Origin: Listeria grayi DSM 20601
GTDB lineage: Bacteria; Bacillota; Bacilli; Lactobacillales; Listeriaceae
Length of the DNA: 64,000 nucleotides
Direction: 5' to 3'
NCBI RefSeq assembly: GCF_000148995.1
Contig: NZ_GL538353.1
Coordinates: forward strand, 682,001 to 746,000
Within the stretch, counting starts at the first letter, position 1; each line of letters begins with the position of its first letter. Below the pieces are notes generated by a model, which saw nothing but the letters and a program-made list of their open reading frames with translations, was not told the origin of the DNA and ran no database searches. A program made the translations under genes and the position numbers. Of the stretch, positions 38,430 to 46,429 are shown one piece after another.

Positions 38430-40390
38430 TGATTGGTAAACGGATCAGTAATCGCTATAAGATCCTAGAGTCTATTGGCGGTGGTGGCATGGCAAATGTT
38501 TATTTAGCACATGACATTATCTTAGATAGAGATGTAGCAGTGAAGATCCTGCGTATCGACCTTGCGGATGAAAGCAACTTGATTCGACGTTTTCAGCGAG
38601 AAGCTCAATCTGCTACCAGTTTAGTTCATCCGAATATCGTAGGCGTATATGATGTCGGGGAAGAAAATGACCTGCATTATATCGTCATGGAATATGTGGA
38701 AGGAATGGACCTCAAGCAATACATACACGAACATTATCCGATCCCGTATGAAAAAACCGTCGACATCATGCTGCAGATTCTTTCCGCAGTAAAAGTGGCG
38801 CATCAACATCAAATCATTCACCGTGATCTGAAACCACAGAATATCCTGATCGATAAACAAGGCAACGTTAAAATCACGGATTTCGGAATCGCAATGGCAT
38901 TATCGGAAACATCGATCACTCAAACCAATTCATTGCTAGGTTCTGTCCATTATTTGTCACCAGAACAAGCCAGAGGTGGAATGGCTACGCAGAAATCAGA
39001 TATCTATGCACTTGGTATCGTACTTTATGAAATGATCATGGGAAAAGTTCCTTTTGACGGAGAATCGGCCGTATCGATTGCCATCAAACATTTGCAGACT
39101 ACCGTTCCTTCTGTGAAAGAACAAAATCCCGACATTCCGCAAAGTATTGATAATATTATTTTACGCTCCACTGCAAAAGATCCGTTCCTTCGCTACCAAA
39201 GCATTGAAGAAATGGAAAAAGATTTGCGGACGGCACTTGACCCAGAGCGAAAGAACGAAGCACCGTTTGTCTTCAAAGAAGATAACGAAGTGACAAAAAC
39301 GATCCCGATCATCCCTGCAAACATCATGCAAAATATCGAGGATACAAAGGTTTCGGAACCGGAAGCTGCTAAAACACCACCGAAAAAGCCGAAAAAGAAG
39401 AAGAACCGGAAAAAAGTTTTCTGGATCACCTTTATCTTGATTCTCCTATTTGCCGCTCTGATCGGTGTGCTTTGGTATCTAGGCAAACAACCTACGACAG
39501 TGGAAGTTCCGAATGTCAGCAATCAAACGGAGTCCAGCGCGATCTCCAATCTGGAAGCACAAGGCTTCAACGTCAATAAAACAATAGAGAAAAACAGTGA
39601 TAAGATCGAGGAAGGCAAGATTATCAGTACCGATCCAAAAGCGGGTAAGAAAGTAGAAAAAGGTTCCCGGATCAATTTATATATCAGTGTCGGCTCGAAA
39701 AAGATCACACTAGAAGATTATACAGGCAAGTCTTACGATACGGTGAAAAAGACATTGGATGAACAGGGTTTCCGCTCGGTTTCCAGCCAGGAAGCATACA
39801 GCGATGAACAAGACAAAGGAATGATCATTTCGCAAAATCCACTGGCAAACCAAGATGTCGTGGCAAAAGATACAGATATATCTTTCGTTGTCAGCAAAGG
39901 GCCTGAACCTGTCTTGCTTGCCAACTTATCCGGCTTTACGAAAAAAGCGGCGGAAGACTATGCCAAAACCAATCAGCTGGAAATCTCCAGTTCAGAAGAA
40001 TACTCGGACTCTGTTCTAGAAGGACAAGTCATTTCACAAAAACCTTCTGCCGGAACATCTATGGCCAAAGGCGATAACATTTCCGTCGTGATCTCCAAAG
40101 GCGAGAAGGAAAAACAAGTGAAGACTGTGAGCAAGGACTTTACGATCCCATACAAAGAGGAAGATAACAGCGATGACGAAGCAGATGACGATCAACCAAA
40201 ACAAGAGCATGTCCAAATTTTCATTGAGGATAAGAATCACACGTATTCCTCCGTATTCCGTGAGCTAGACATCACAAAAGATACTTCGGTAACCATCAAT
40301 TTTGATATCGAAGAAGGTTCGAAAGCAAAATATCGGATCGTACGGGAAAAGGAAACGGTCGATGAAGGAACAGTAGATTATCCAGAGTAA
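38426..40390 (+). CDS. prkA: PASTA-domain Ser/Thr kinase
   Basis: Membrane kinase that senses peptidoglycan fragments and lipid II and regulates cell-wall synthesis and beta-lactam tolerance. The 654 residues comprise the kinase (GGGGMANV loop, Lys40, HRDLKPQN with Asp134, DFGIA), a lysine-rich stretch, one membrane segment (about 329-352), three PASTA repeats (about 357-425, 426-493, 494-557) and a C-terminal outside domain of about 90 residues after an acidic linker. It overlaps stp by four bases. Confidence 0.95.
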   Translation: MMIGKRISNRYKILESIGGGGMANVYLAHDIILDRDVAVKILRIDLADESNLIRRFQREAQSATSLVHPNIVGVYDVGEENDLHYIVMEYVEGMDLKQYIHEHYPIPYEKTVDIMLQILSAVKVAHQHQIIHRDLKPQNILIDKQGNVKITDFGIAMALSETSITQTNSLLGSVHYLSPEQARGGMATQKSDIYALGIVLYEMIMGKVPFDGESAVSIAIKHLQTTVPSVKEQNPDIPQSIDNIILRSTAKDPFLRYQSIEEMEKDLRTALDPERKNEAPFVFKEDNEVTKTIPIIPANIMQNIEDTKVSEPEAAKTPPKKPKKKKNRKKVFWITFILILLFAALIGVLWYLGKQPTTVEVPNVSNQTESSAISNLEAQGFNVNKTIEKNSDKIEEGKIISTDPKAGKKVEKGSRINLYISVGSKKITLEDYTGKSYDTVKKTLDEQGFRSVSSQEAYSDEQDKGMIISQNPLANQDVVAKDTDISFVVSKGPEPVLLANLSGFTKKAAEDYAKTNQLEISSSEEYSDSVLEGQVISQKPSAGTSMAKGDNISVVISKGEKEKQVKTVSKDFTIPYKEEDNSDDEADDDQPKQEHVQIFIEDKNHTYSSVFRELDITKDTSVTINFDIEEGSKAKYRIVREKETVDEGTVDYPE

Positions 40391-40403
40391 AGGAGGGCTT
40401 CAA

Positions 40404-41276
40404 CTGAAGGGACAAATTATTAAAGCATTAAGCGGTTTTTACTATGTCTATGCGGACGGCGTCACCTATCAATGCCGCGCCCGCGGGAACTTTCGTAAAC
40501 GCAAGATCACACCGCTCGTCGGGGATGAGGTTGAATTCCAAGCGGAAAATCTGACAGATGGCTATGTACTGGACATAGAGCCGCGCAAAAACGCGCTCGT
40601 CAGACCACCGATCGCCAATGTAGATATCGCGATTTTGGTGTTTTCCGCGGTGGAACCAGCTTTTTCGACAAATCTATTGGACCGCTTTTTAGTCGCGATC
40701 GAAAAAGAGACGATCCAGCCAATCATTTGCGTAAGTAAACTGGATCTGGCAGATAATGATGTGCAAAAAGAGGTTCGGCAGTATCAGGCAATATACCAAA
40801 CTATCGGGTATCCATTCCTGTTGTTGGATGAGCCAGATAGTTTAAGTGAGTTGACAAAACTTGTCAGCAAAAAAACGGCAGTCATCGCGGGGCAATCCGG
40901 TGTCGGCAAATCCACTTTCCTAAACCGGCTGAATCCGGATCTCAGTCTTAAAACGGCGGAGATATCCGGAAGTCTGGGACGAGGCAAGCATACGACCAGA
41001 CATGTAGAATTTTTACCGATCGGCGATGGTTTTGTGGCGGATACACCGGGATTCAGCTCCATCGAGTGGCAAGAAATGGAACCAGAGGAAGTCGAGATTT
41101 ATTTTCCTGAGATCGAAGCAGCAGGCAGCAGCTGTAAATTCCGCGGTTGCTTGCATGATTCCGAGCCGAAATGTGCCGTGAAAACAGCTGTAGAAGCTGG
41201 CGAGATCGCAGGATTTCGCTATCAACACTATCTTCAGATCCTAGCAGAAATCAAAAATAGAAAGCCGAGGTATTAA
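40404..41276 (+). CDS. rsgA: Small-subunit biogenesis GTPase RsgA, with CTG start codon
   Basis: Circularly permuted GTPase that checks 30S maturation. The OB domain begins with KGQIIKALSGFYYVY; then come G4 VSKLDL, G1 GQSGVGKST (163-171), G3 DTPG and the zinc motif CKFRGC-LH-C. The reading frame has no ATG, GTG or TTG that would keep the OB domain: the first is TTG at 40635, 77 codons in. The codon at 40404 is CTG, with a strong AAAGGAGGG 6 bases before it, and gives 290 residues, near the Bacillus length of about 298. CTG is therefore taken as start; a sequence error is the other explanation. Confidence 0.9.
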   Translation: MKGQIIKALSGFYYVYADGVTYQCRARGNFRKRKITPLVGDEVEFQAENLTDGYVLDIEPRKNALVRPPIANVDIAILVFSAVEPAFSTNLLDRFLVAIEKETIQPIICVSKLDLADNDVQKEVRQYQAIYQTIGYPFLLLDEPDSLSELTKLVSKKTAVIAGQSGVGKSTFLNRLNPDLSLKTAEISGSLGRGKHTTRHVEFLPIGDGFVADTPGFSSIEWQEMEPEEVEIYFPEIEAAGSSCKFRGCLHDSEPKCAVKTAVEAGEIAGFRYQHYLQILAEIKNRKPRY

Positions 41277-41279
41277 AAA

Positions 41280-41936
41280 ATGGGGAAAATCGCACCATCT
41301 ATTTTAAGCGCAGACTTTGCGAATCTAGCAAAAGATATTAAGGAAGTAGAAGAACTTGGAGCAGATTACTTGCACGTCGATGTAATGGACGGACATTTTG
41401 TACCGAATATCACATTTGGACCACTTATGGTGGAAGCGATCCGGCCGATTACAAAACTACCGCTGGATGTCCATTTGATGATCGAGGATCCGGATGCATA
41501 TATCCCGGCTTTTGCCAAAGCAGGTGCCGACTTCATTTCCGTACATGTGGAAGCGACTAGGCATCTCCACCGCTCCCTGCAGCTGATTCGTTCTTATGAC
41601 GTCAAAGCAGCTGCAGTATTGAATCCAGCAACACCGATCGATACCCTTCAGCATGTCCTTCATGAGCTTGATATGGTACTGTTTATGACAGTCAATCCAG
41701 GTTTTGGCGGCCAAGTATTCATTCCAGAAGTCTTAGAAAAAATCAAAGCGTTCAAGCAACTGATCACTGAAAAAGGTCTGGATATCAAAATCGAAGTAGA
41801 CGGTGGCGTCAATGAAAAGACCGCTAGATTATGTAAGGAAGCTGGCGCAGATATTTTTGTTGCCGGAAGTTATGTATATGGAAGCAAAGATCGCAGCATT
41901 CCGATCGAGACACTGCGAAATGTGGTCGGGGACTAA
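41280..41936 (+). CDS. rpe: Ribulose-phosphate 3-epimerase
   Basis: Interconverts ribulose 5-phosphate and xylulose 5-phosphate. The 218-residue TIM barrel has the two signature blocks LHVDVMDGHFVPNITFG and MTVNPGFGGQ, and phosphate-binding DGGVNEKTA and VAGSYVYG. It starts 3 bases after rsgA; the context rsgA-rpe-thiN is conserved in Bacilli. Confidence 0.96.
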   Translation: MGKIAPSILSADFANLAKDIKEVEELGADYLHVDVMDGHFVPNITFGPLMVEAIRPITKLPLDVHLMIEDPDAYIPAFAKAGADFISVHVEATRHLHRSLQLIRSYDVKAAAVLNPATPIDTLQHVLHELDMVLFMTVNPGFGGQVFIPEVLEKIKAFKQLITEKGLDIKIEVDGGVNEKTARLCKEAGADIFVAGSYVYGSKDRSIPIETLRNVVGD

Positions 41937-41957
41937 AAGGTCAGGGCAGGTGAGAAA

Positions 41958-42611
41958 ATGAAGGTTATTCATATCATGGTCGGCGGACCACAGCGAGAAA
42001 TACCGGATCTAGAGGCATACAATCAACCAACGATCATCTGGCTTGGTGTAGACGGCGGCGCAAAATGGTTGCTGGAAAACGACATCGTACCTGATCATGC
42101 GTTAGGGGATTTCGATTCATTGACTGCCGCTGAACTCGAAATGGTACGTGCGAAGGTAGCAACTATCGAACAGTTTCCAGCCGAAAAAGACCAGACAGAC
42201 ACGGAGCTAGGTTTAACATGGGCGATCGATCAAGGCGCGGATGTGATCCGAATTTTCGGAACAAGCGGCGGTCGAATCGATCACTTGCTTGCTAACCTGA
42301 TGATGTTGACAAAACCGCAGTTTCGCGAAGCAATCGAAAAGGTAGAGTTGATCGATCGTTATAATTTTTTGAAAATGTATGCACCTGGCACTCATACCAT
42401 TACTAAAATCCAAGATATGCAATATGTCGCCTTTACAACAATGGGGAATGTAGACGGGCTGACACTGAAAGGCTTTAAATATCCATTGACTGACGCCGCG
42501 TTTCCATTTGGAGTCGCTTTATCCAGTAATGAATTTCTAGGTACGGAAGGCGAGTTTTCCTTTCAAAGCGGGCTGATCTTAATGAGTCAAAGTAGAGACG
42601 AGGGAGTTTAA
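41958..42611 (+). CDS. thiN: Thiamine pyrophosphokinase
   Basis: Makes thiamine pyrophosphate from thiamine. The 217 residues show GVDGGAKWLLE, DHALGDFDSL (metal-binding aspartates), FPAEKDQTDTELGL and GTSGGRIDHLLANL, all typical of the TPK family. CAGGTGAG precedes the ATG. Confidence 0.95.
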   Translation: MKVIHIMVGGPQREIPDLEAYNQPTIIWLGVDGGAKWLLENDIVPDHALGDFDSLTAAELEMVRAKVATIEQFPAEKDQTDTELGLTWAIDQGADVIRIFGTSGGRIDHLLANLMMLTKPQFREAIEKVELIDRYNFLKMYAPGTHTITKIQDMQYVAFTTMGNVDGLTLKGFKYPLTDAAFPFGVALSSNEFLGTEGEFSFQSGLILMSQSRDEGV

Positions 42612-42612
42612 G

Positions 42613-42954
42613 ATGAAAATTGCTTTATGGGCAAAAATAGCGGCATCGGCTGGTCTGGTTTTTGGCTTGCTGATCCAAATCTTCACAGTAATGAACATAT
42701 TAAAATTAAAAGAAGAGGGCAAACTAAATGCCGTTCATGTAACACTTTTAATTATTGGTTTCGTGGTTTACTTATTCTTGATTGTCGGCACGGTCTATTT
42801 ATTTAAAGGATATTATCAACGGGCAAGCAACATACTAATGATCGCAGGTGTAGGCTCGATGATTTTTATTTATCTCTTTGTCGGCGCTGTTTTCATCATT
42901 ACAAGTATTTTAACGAGACGGGTGTATCTGGAAAATGAAGTGATAAAAGAATAG
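42613..42954 (+). CDS. Small integral membrane protein of unknown function
   Basis: 113 residues with three hydrophobic segments (about 8-28, 44-67, 74-97) and charged ends. No family is recognised. The ATG is one base after the thiN stop and uses AGGGAG inside the end of thiN, so it is the last gene of the long coaBC-thiN cluster and is translationally coupled. I do not recall it between thiN and rpmB in L. monocytogenes. Confidence 0.7.
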   Translation: MKIALWAKIAASAGLVFGLLIQIFTVMNILKLKEEGKLNAVHVTLLIIGFVVYLFLIVGTVYLFKGYYQRASNILMIAGVGSMIFIYLFVGAVFIITSILTRRVYLENEVIKE

Positions 42955-43000
42955 AAAAAAACGTTGAAAGTTGGCTCAAGACCTACTTTCAACGTTTTTT
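42955..43000. terminator. Bidirectional terminator
   Basis: AAAAACGTTGAAAGT and ACTTTCAACGTTTTT pair around a short TGGCTCAAGACCT loop. T-runs follow on both strands, so it can end the thiN cluster and the convergent acid-sugar kinase operon. Confidence 0.93.
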
Positions 43001-44218
43001 TTATAAGGATTTCAACTTTTTCATGGCAAAATAAATGGCATCTTCATTCCCGAATGCACCGGCTTTTGTGATGATTTTTAGACCATCATTTTCAGTCCCA
43101 CAAACGCGCATGAGCGGGATTCCGATCAACACTTCTTCTAAGATCTCCACGGTACTACATGCCAGCTGATCGAGGAACCCGATCGCGGTATCACCGCCTG
43201 TCAGAAAAATACCGGCGATCTGCTGATCCTGCATGCCGCGTCTAGTAATATCGCCTAAAATACTCTGCACTGTAAAATTGACATCTTCCGGTTTGATCCC
43301 CAACTTAGCACAGGTCTCCATCGTTTTTCCCAGTTCAGAACGGTGATAACTCGCAGAAGAAAGGACGATCGTATCTTTGCCTGCTGCTAGCGACTGAGCG
43401 ATTTTGGCTGCATATTGACTACGGTTTTTATGAAGCAGGATCTCATGGATCGGTACTTGGATGACAGCGATATTATGTTTTTCCGCATATTGGATCTGTT
43501 TCTTGGTAACTTCGCTCACACTGCCAACTAGCGCCAAAGCAGGAGCGGTCGGCATCTCAAGTGCCATGAGGTTGTCCGCGATTCCCGCCGAACCGACCCA
43601 CAAGATTTTTTTCTGCGTTTGCAGGGCCAATTGGATGATCGTCTGCATATCATGATTCGTTTGGGCATCCACAGCCCAGAGACGCCCGTTTTGAAAGACT
43701 TCTGCATCAGCAGAAATAGCATCAAGGGAAAGGGCGTGTACCGTTTCATCTGGAAATGCATTTTGCAGCAACGTTTGGATATTATCTGTGGTTACAGGTT
43801 TGACAGGATCGTTTGCGATCTCCGTGTCGAGTAGACGCTGGCCATTGATATAATGAATCTGCTCGACAGTTGTTCGGCCAAGGTCTGGCAATGCGGGCAT
43901 AAACAAGATCAATTCACTTTGATAGGCGGCATCTACTGCCTGCAGCTCTTCCAAAATATTTCCCCGCAATGTCGAATCTACTTTTTTGATGACAAAATCA
44001 AATGGCTCAAAATCGATCGGAGCAATGATTTTTTCAAGATGTGAGTAAGCTGTTTCGCTGGGCATATTGCGTGATTCAGTATCAATGACATAAGAATCTG
44101 CCGTCTGGTTTGTCAGCGTCTTTAAAAATACTTTTGTCGAGATCCCCCGTTTGCTTAATTGTACGCCAGTATCATTCGCACCGGTAAAATCATCGGCAAT
44201 AATCAAAAATCGTTTCAT
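43001..44218 (-). CDS. Four-carbon acid sugar kinase (D-threonate/D-erythronate kinase family)
   Basis: The 405-residue protein begins FLIIADDFTGANDTGVQLSKRG, the signature of the four-carbon acid sugar kinase family (formerly DUF1537). The C-terminal nucleotide-binding domain has LTGGDTAIG and ENDGLKIITKAGAFG. Such kinases put a phosphate on C4 of threonate or erythronate. The neighbouring PdxA-type dehydrogenase then oxidises and decarboxylates the product to dihydroxyacetone phosphate, as shown for DtnK/PdxA2 in other bacteria. The stereochemistry cannot be read from sequence. It is the last gene of a three-gene operon, 6 bases after the permease gene. Confidence 0.88.
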   Translation of the reverse strand: MKRFLIIADDFTGANDTGVQLSKRGISTKVFLKTLTNQTADSYVIDTESRNMPSETAYSHLEKIIAPIDFEPFDFVIKKVDSTLRGNILEELQAVDAAYQSELILFMPALPDLGRTTVEQIHYINGQRLLDTEIANDPVKPVTTDNIQTLLQNAFPDETVHALSLDAISADAEVFQNGRLWAVDAQTNHDMQTIIQLALQTQKKILWVGSAGIADNLMALEMPTAPALALVGSVSEVTKKQIQYAEKHNIAVIQVPIHEILLHKNRSQYAAKIAQSLAAGKDTIVLSSASYHRSELGKTMETCAKLGIKPEDVNFTVQSILGDITRRGMQDQQIAGIFLTGGDTAIGFLDQLACSTVEILEEVLIGIPLMRVCGTENDGLKIITKAGAFGNEDAIYFAMKKLKSL

Positions 44219-44224
44219 AACGGC

Positions 44225-45184
44225 TCATTCCTTACTACTCAAAAGTTGTTTTTTGTTTTCCCGTTTCACCAAAAAGCTGACTAATATCGGACAAAGCACC
44301 GCGGTGATGATGACCGAAGCAGCAACTTGCACCGTTGATCCAGCAGCAATGGCTGAAAAGTTTGGATCCACAGCGGCAATGGCGGCTGGAGTAGCCACGG
44401 CATTGCCGGCCACTGTTCCAATCGCACCACCGACTGCTGGTGTTTTTGATCGAATCAAATATTTCATGATAAAATAGCCACCGAAACCAGCAATGACGGT
44501 TACCGCTAAGCCAAGTACGATACCTGGGAGACCGGCTTTGATGATTTGCGCAAAATTAAGCCCTGCGCCTAATGAAAAAGCGAAGAATGGAATCGGAAGC
44601 ACGGTTCCCTTTTCCAAAAAAGTTTGCATATCTTTGTCTAAGTTCCCTAAAATGAAACCGATTACAATCGGAACAAGACAAGCGATAAATAATTCCACCG
44701 GGACTTTGGCTGTTCCGGTAAGACCAAGTGCTACCATCGCAAAGAAAGGACCATCCATCAATGTCGTGATCGAAATCGCACCGACATCGCTGGAATCACC
44801 GTATTCCCCGGCAAGTGCGGCATACAGACCGCCGTTCGCATTTGTCATCGCTGCAATCAAAGCCAGCGGGGTGATACCCCAAATACCTGCTTCGCCAAAC
44901 AATGTTCCGATCAGCCAGCCAAGTACGATTCCGAGGATAAGCCGGAATAACGTCAGCGCGCCACCTTTAAGTAGAGGCTGGCCAGCTTGTTTGATGCTGA
45001 TCTGCGCGCCATTGCATAGGCAGAAAAAGGCAAGCATCGTAGTGGTTCCGGTTTTGAAAAGGGCGGAGGTGAATCCGCCGATATCAAGTGCAGAGGGGAT
45101 AAAAGTGTTGACCGCAGCACCGGCTAACAAAGGAACTACCATCAGCCCACCTGGGACTTTTTGAATCGTTTTTAAAATTTGCAT
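44225..45184 (-). CDS. KdgT-family (2-keto-3-deoxygluconate permease type) sugar-acid transporter
   Basis: A 319-residue permease with about ten membrane segments and the KdgT blocks VPGGLMVVPLLAGAAVNTF, GGLYAALAGEYGD and GTVAGNAVATPAAIAA. KdgT imports 2-keto-3-deoxygluconate with protons, but members beside acid-sugar kinases likely carry four-carbon acids, so the substrate here is inferred from the operon. AAGGAGA lies 7 bases before the ATG. Confidence 0.88.
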   Translation of the reverse strand: MQILKTIQKVPGGLMVVPLLAGAAVNTFIPSALDIGGFTSALFKTGTTTMLAFFCLCNGAQISIKQAGQPLLKGGALTLFRLILGIVLGWLIGTLFGEAGIWGITPLALIAAMTNANGGLYAALAGEYGDSSDVGAISITTLMDGPFFAMVALGLTGTAKVPVELFIACLVPIVIGFILGNLDKDMQTFLEKGTVLPIPFFAFSLGAGLNFAQIIKAGLPGIVLGLAVTVIAGFGGYFIMKYLIRSKTPAVGGAIGTVAGNAVATPAAIAAVDPNFSAIAAGSTVQVAASVIITAVLCPILVSFLVKRENKKQLLSSKE

Positions 45185-45206
45185 GTTATCTTCTCCTTCT
45201 TCTCTG

Positions 45207-46244
45207 TTATTGTGCGAGTCTATGATTGGCTAATGTAGCTGCGTAGTCGATCGCGTTTTCCAAACTGATCGGGTTGGCGGTGCCTTTGTTTACTTGATCG
45301 AACGCAGTACCGTGGTCGACAGAAGTACGAATGATCGGTAGCCCAAGTGTGATATTGACGCCGGAAACATTATTCCATTTTTGCGCTTCCTGATCATATT
45401 GGAAACCGACTAATTTCAGCGGGATATGACCTTGGTCATGATACATAGCGACCACAATATCGTACCAGCCGCCCATCGCTTTCGGGAACAATGTATCGGG
45501 AGGAACAGGCCCAGCGACAGATATACCTTCCGCTTCGGCAGCCTCGATCGCTGGAATGATCTCGGCAGCTTCTTCTGTTCCGAACAGCCCGTTTTCACTG
45601 CTGTGCGGATTTAAGCCAGCGACTGCGACAGTTGGCTTTTCGATGCCTAGTTGTTTACACGCATCATTTGCGATGCGGATAACATCAAGAACCCGTTCTT
45701 TTTTTACCAGATCACAAGCTTGACGCAAGGAAACATGCGTGGAAACATGGACCACCCGCATATTATCGTGTGCGAGCATCATCGTGTATTTGGCAGAATT
45801 TGTATAATGCGCATAGATTTCGGTATGGCCGGCAAAATGATGTCCCGCTAAATTAATTGATTCTTTATTGATCGCATTTGTCACCGTCGCATCTACAGCG
45901 TTCTCATTTGCCAGTTCAATTGCTTTTACAACGTATTGAAAAGCAGCCTCTCCAGCCATTTCAGAAACTTCTCCAAAAGTAAGTTTGTCGATATCGACGA
46001 GTTCCATATCAAAAACATCGATTGTTCCAGGTTGGAATAAGGCATCTTGAACAGAGGTGATTCGATGAAAAGTGACTTGTTCGATTTTTAAAAGTTGTTG
46101 CACTTTTTCCAGTACATTTAGATCACCGATAATGAGTGGTTTTGTCGTATCGTATAAAGTGGGATTTAATAAAGTGCGGATCGAGATTTCCGGTCCGATG
46201 CTGGCAGGATCTCCCATGGTGATCGCAATAATTGGTTTTTTCAT
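45207..46244 (-). CDS. pdxA2: PdxA2-type 4-phospho-D-threonate/erythronate dehydrogenase
   Basis: NAD-dependent, metal-using oxidative decarboxylase of 345 residues. The family blocks TMGDPASIGPEI, HFAGHTEIYAHYT and MYHDQGHIPLKLVGF, with the metal-binding histidines, are present. True PdxA serves pyridoxal phosphate synthesis, but Listeria uses the PdxST route and this gene sits with a four-carbon acid kinase, so the PdxA2 role (4-phosphothreonate to dihydroxyacetone phosphate and CO2) is inferred. AAGGAGAG precedes the ATG. It is the first gene of the operon. Confidence 0.88.
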   Translation of the reverse strand: MKKPIIAITMGDPASIGPEISIRTLLNPTLYDTTKPLIIGDLNVLEKVQQLLKIEQVTFHRITSVQDALFQPGTIDVFDMELVDIDKLTFGEVSEMAGEAAFQYVVKAIELANENAVDATVTNAINKESINLAGHHFAGHTEIYAHYTNSAKYTMMLAHDNMRVVHVSTHVSLRQACDLVKKERVLDVIRIANDACKQLGIEKPTVAVAGLNPHSSENGLFGTEEAAEIIPAIEAAEAEGISVAGPVPPDTLFPKAMGGWYDIVVAMYHDQGHIPLKLVGFQYDQEAQKWNNVSGVNITLGLPIIRTSVDHGTAFDQVNKGTANPISLENAIDYAATLANHRLAQ

Positions 46245-46305
46245 TTGTATTCTCTCCTTTTTGTTATCGATTACAAAACTGATGATAAAGATTTTAGCTA
46301 GGTAA

Positions 46306-46320
46306 TGATAGCGCTTTACA
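46306..46320. promoter_or_regulatory. cre-like catabolite repression site
   Basis: TGATAGCGCTTTACA resembles the CcpA box (TGWNANCGNTNWCA) with one shifted end. On the minus strand it overlaps a possible -35 (TTGTAA) of the pdxA2 operon, with TAAAAT (46296-46291) as -10 at a long 19-base spacing. Repression of the acid-sugar operon by preferred carbon sources would fit. Confidence 0.45.
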
Positions 46321-46331
46321 AAAAGAAAAGC

Positions 46332-46346
46332 GTTTAAATTTGAAAC
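46332..46346. promoter_or_regulatory. Operator candidate, copy 1
   Basis: GTTTAAATTTGAAAC equals the perfect palindrome GTTTCAAATTTGAAAC with the C in the left arm missing. It overlaps the -35 of the regulator gene. The second copy is at 46400. Confidence 0.6.
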
Positions 46347-46368
46347 GTTTGGAAGTTAATAGTAAAAT
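46340..46368 (+). promoter_or_regulatory. Promoter of the PrpR_N-type regulator gene
   Basis: TTGAAA (46340-46345), a 17-base spacer and TAAAAT (46363-46368). The -35 lies within operator copy 1 and the transcript would start about 25 bases before copy 2, a layout that suggests autoregulation. A housekeeping-type promoter here also agrees with a regulator that does not need sigma-54. Confidence 0.65.
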
Positions 46369-46399
46369 TAAAAATAAAAGTACAGATTTTCGTAAAAAT

Positions 46400-46414
46400 G
46401 TTTCAAATTTGAAC
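46400..46414. promoter_or_regulatory. Operator candidate, copy 2
   Basis: GTTTCAAATTTGAAC is the same palindrome as at 46332 but with one A missing in the right arm. The inner TTCAAATTTGAA is a perfect 12-bp palindrome. It lies just ahead of the ribosome site of the regulator gene. Confidence 0.6.
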
Positions 46415-46429
46415 GGAAAGGATAAATCC

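Noticed and set aside
40635-41276. rsgA starting at TTG 40635
   Set aside because: This would remove the whole OB domain, whose coding is intact upstream with a strong ribosome site before CTG 40404.
44493-45164. 223-codon open frame on the plus strand
   Set aside because: It is the exact antisense of the KdgT-type permease gene, has no ribosome site, and its proline/serine-rich product matches no family; the minus-strand frame has clear family motifs.
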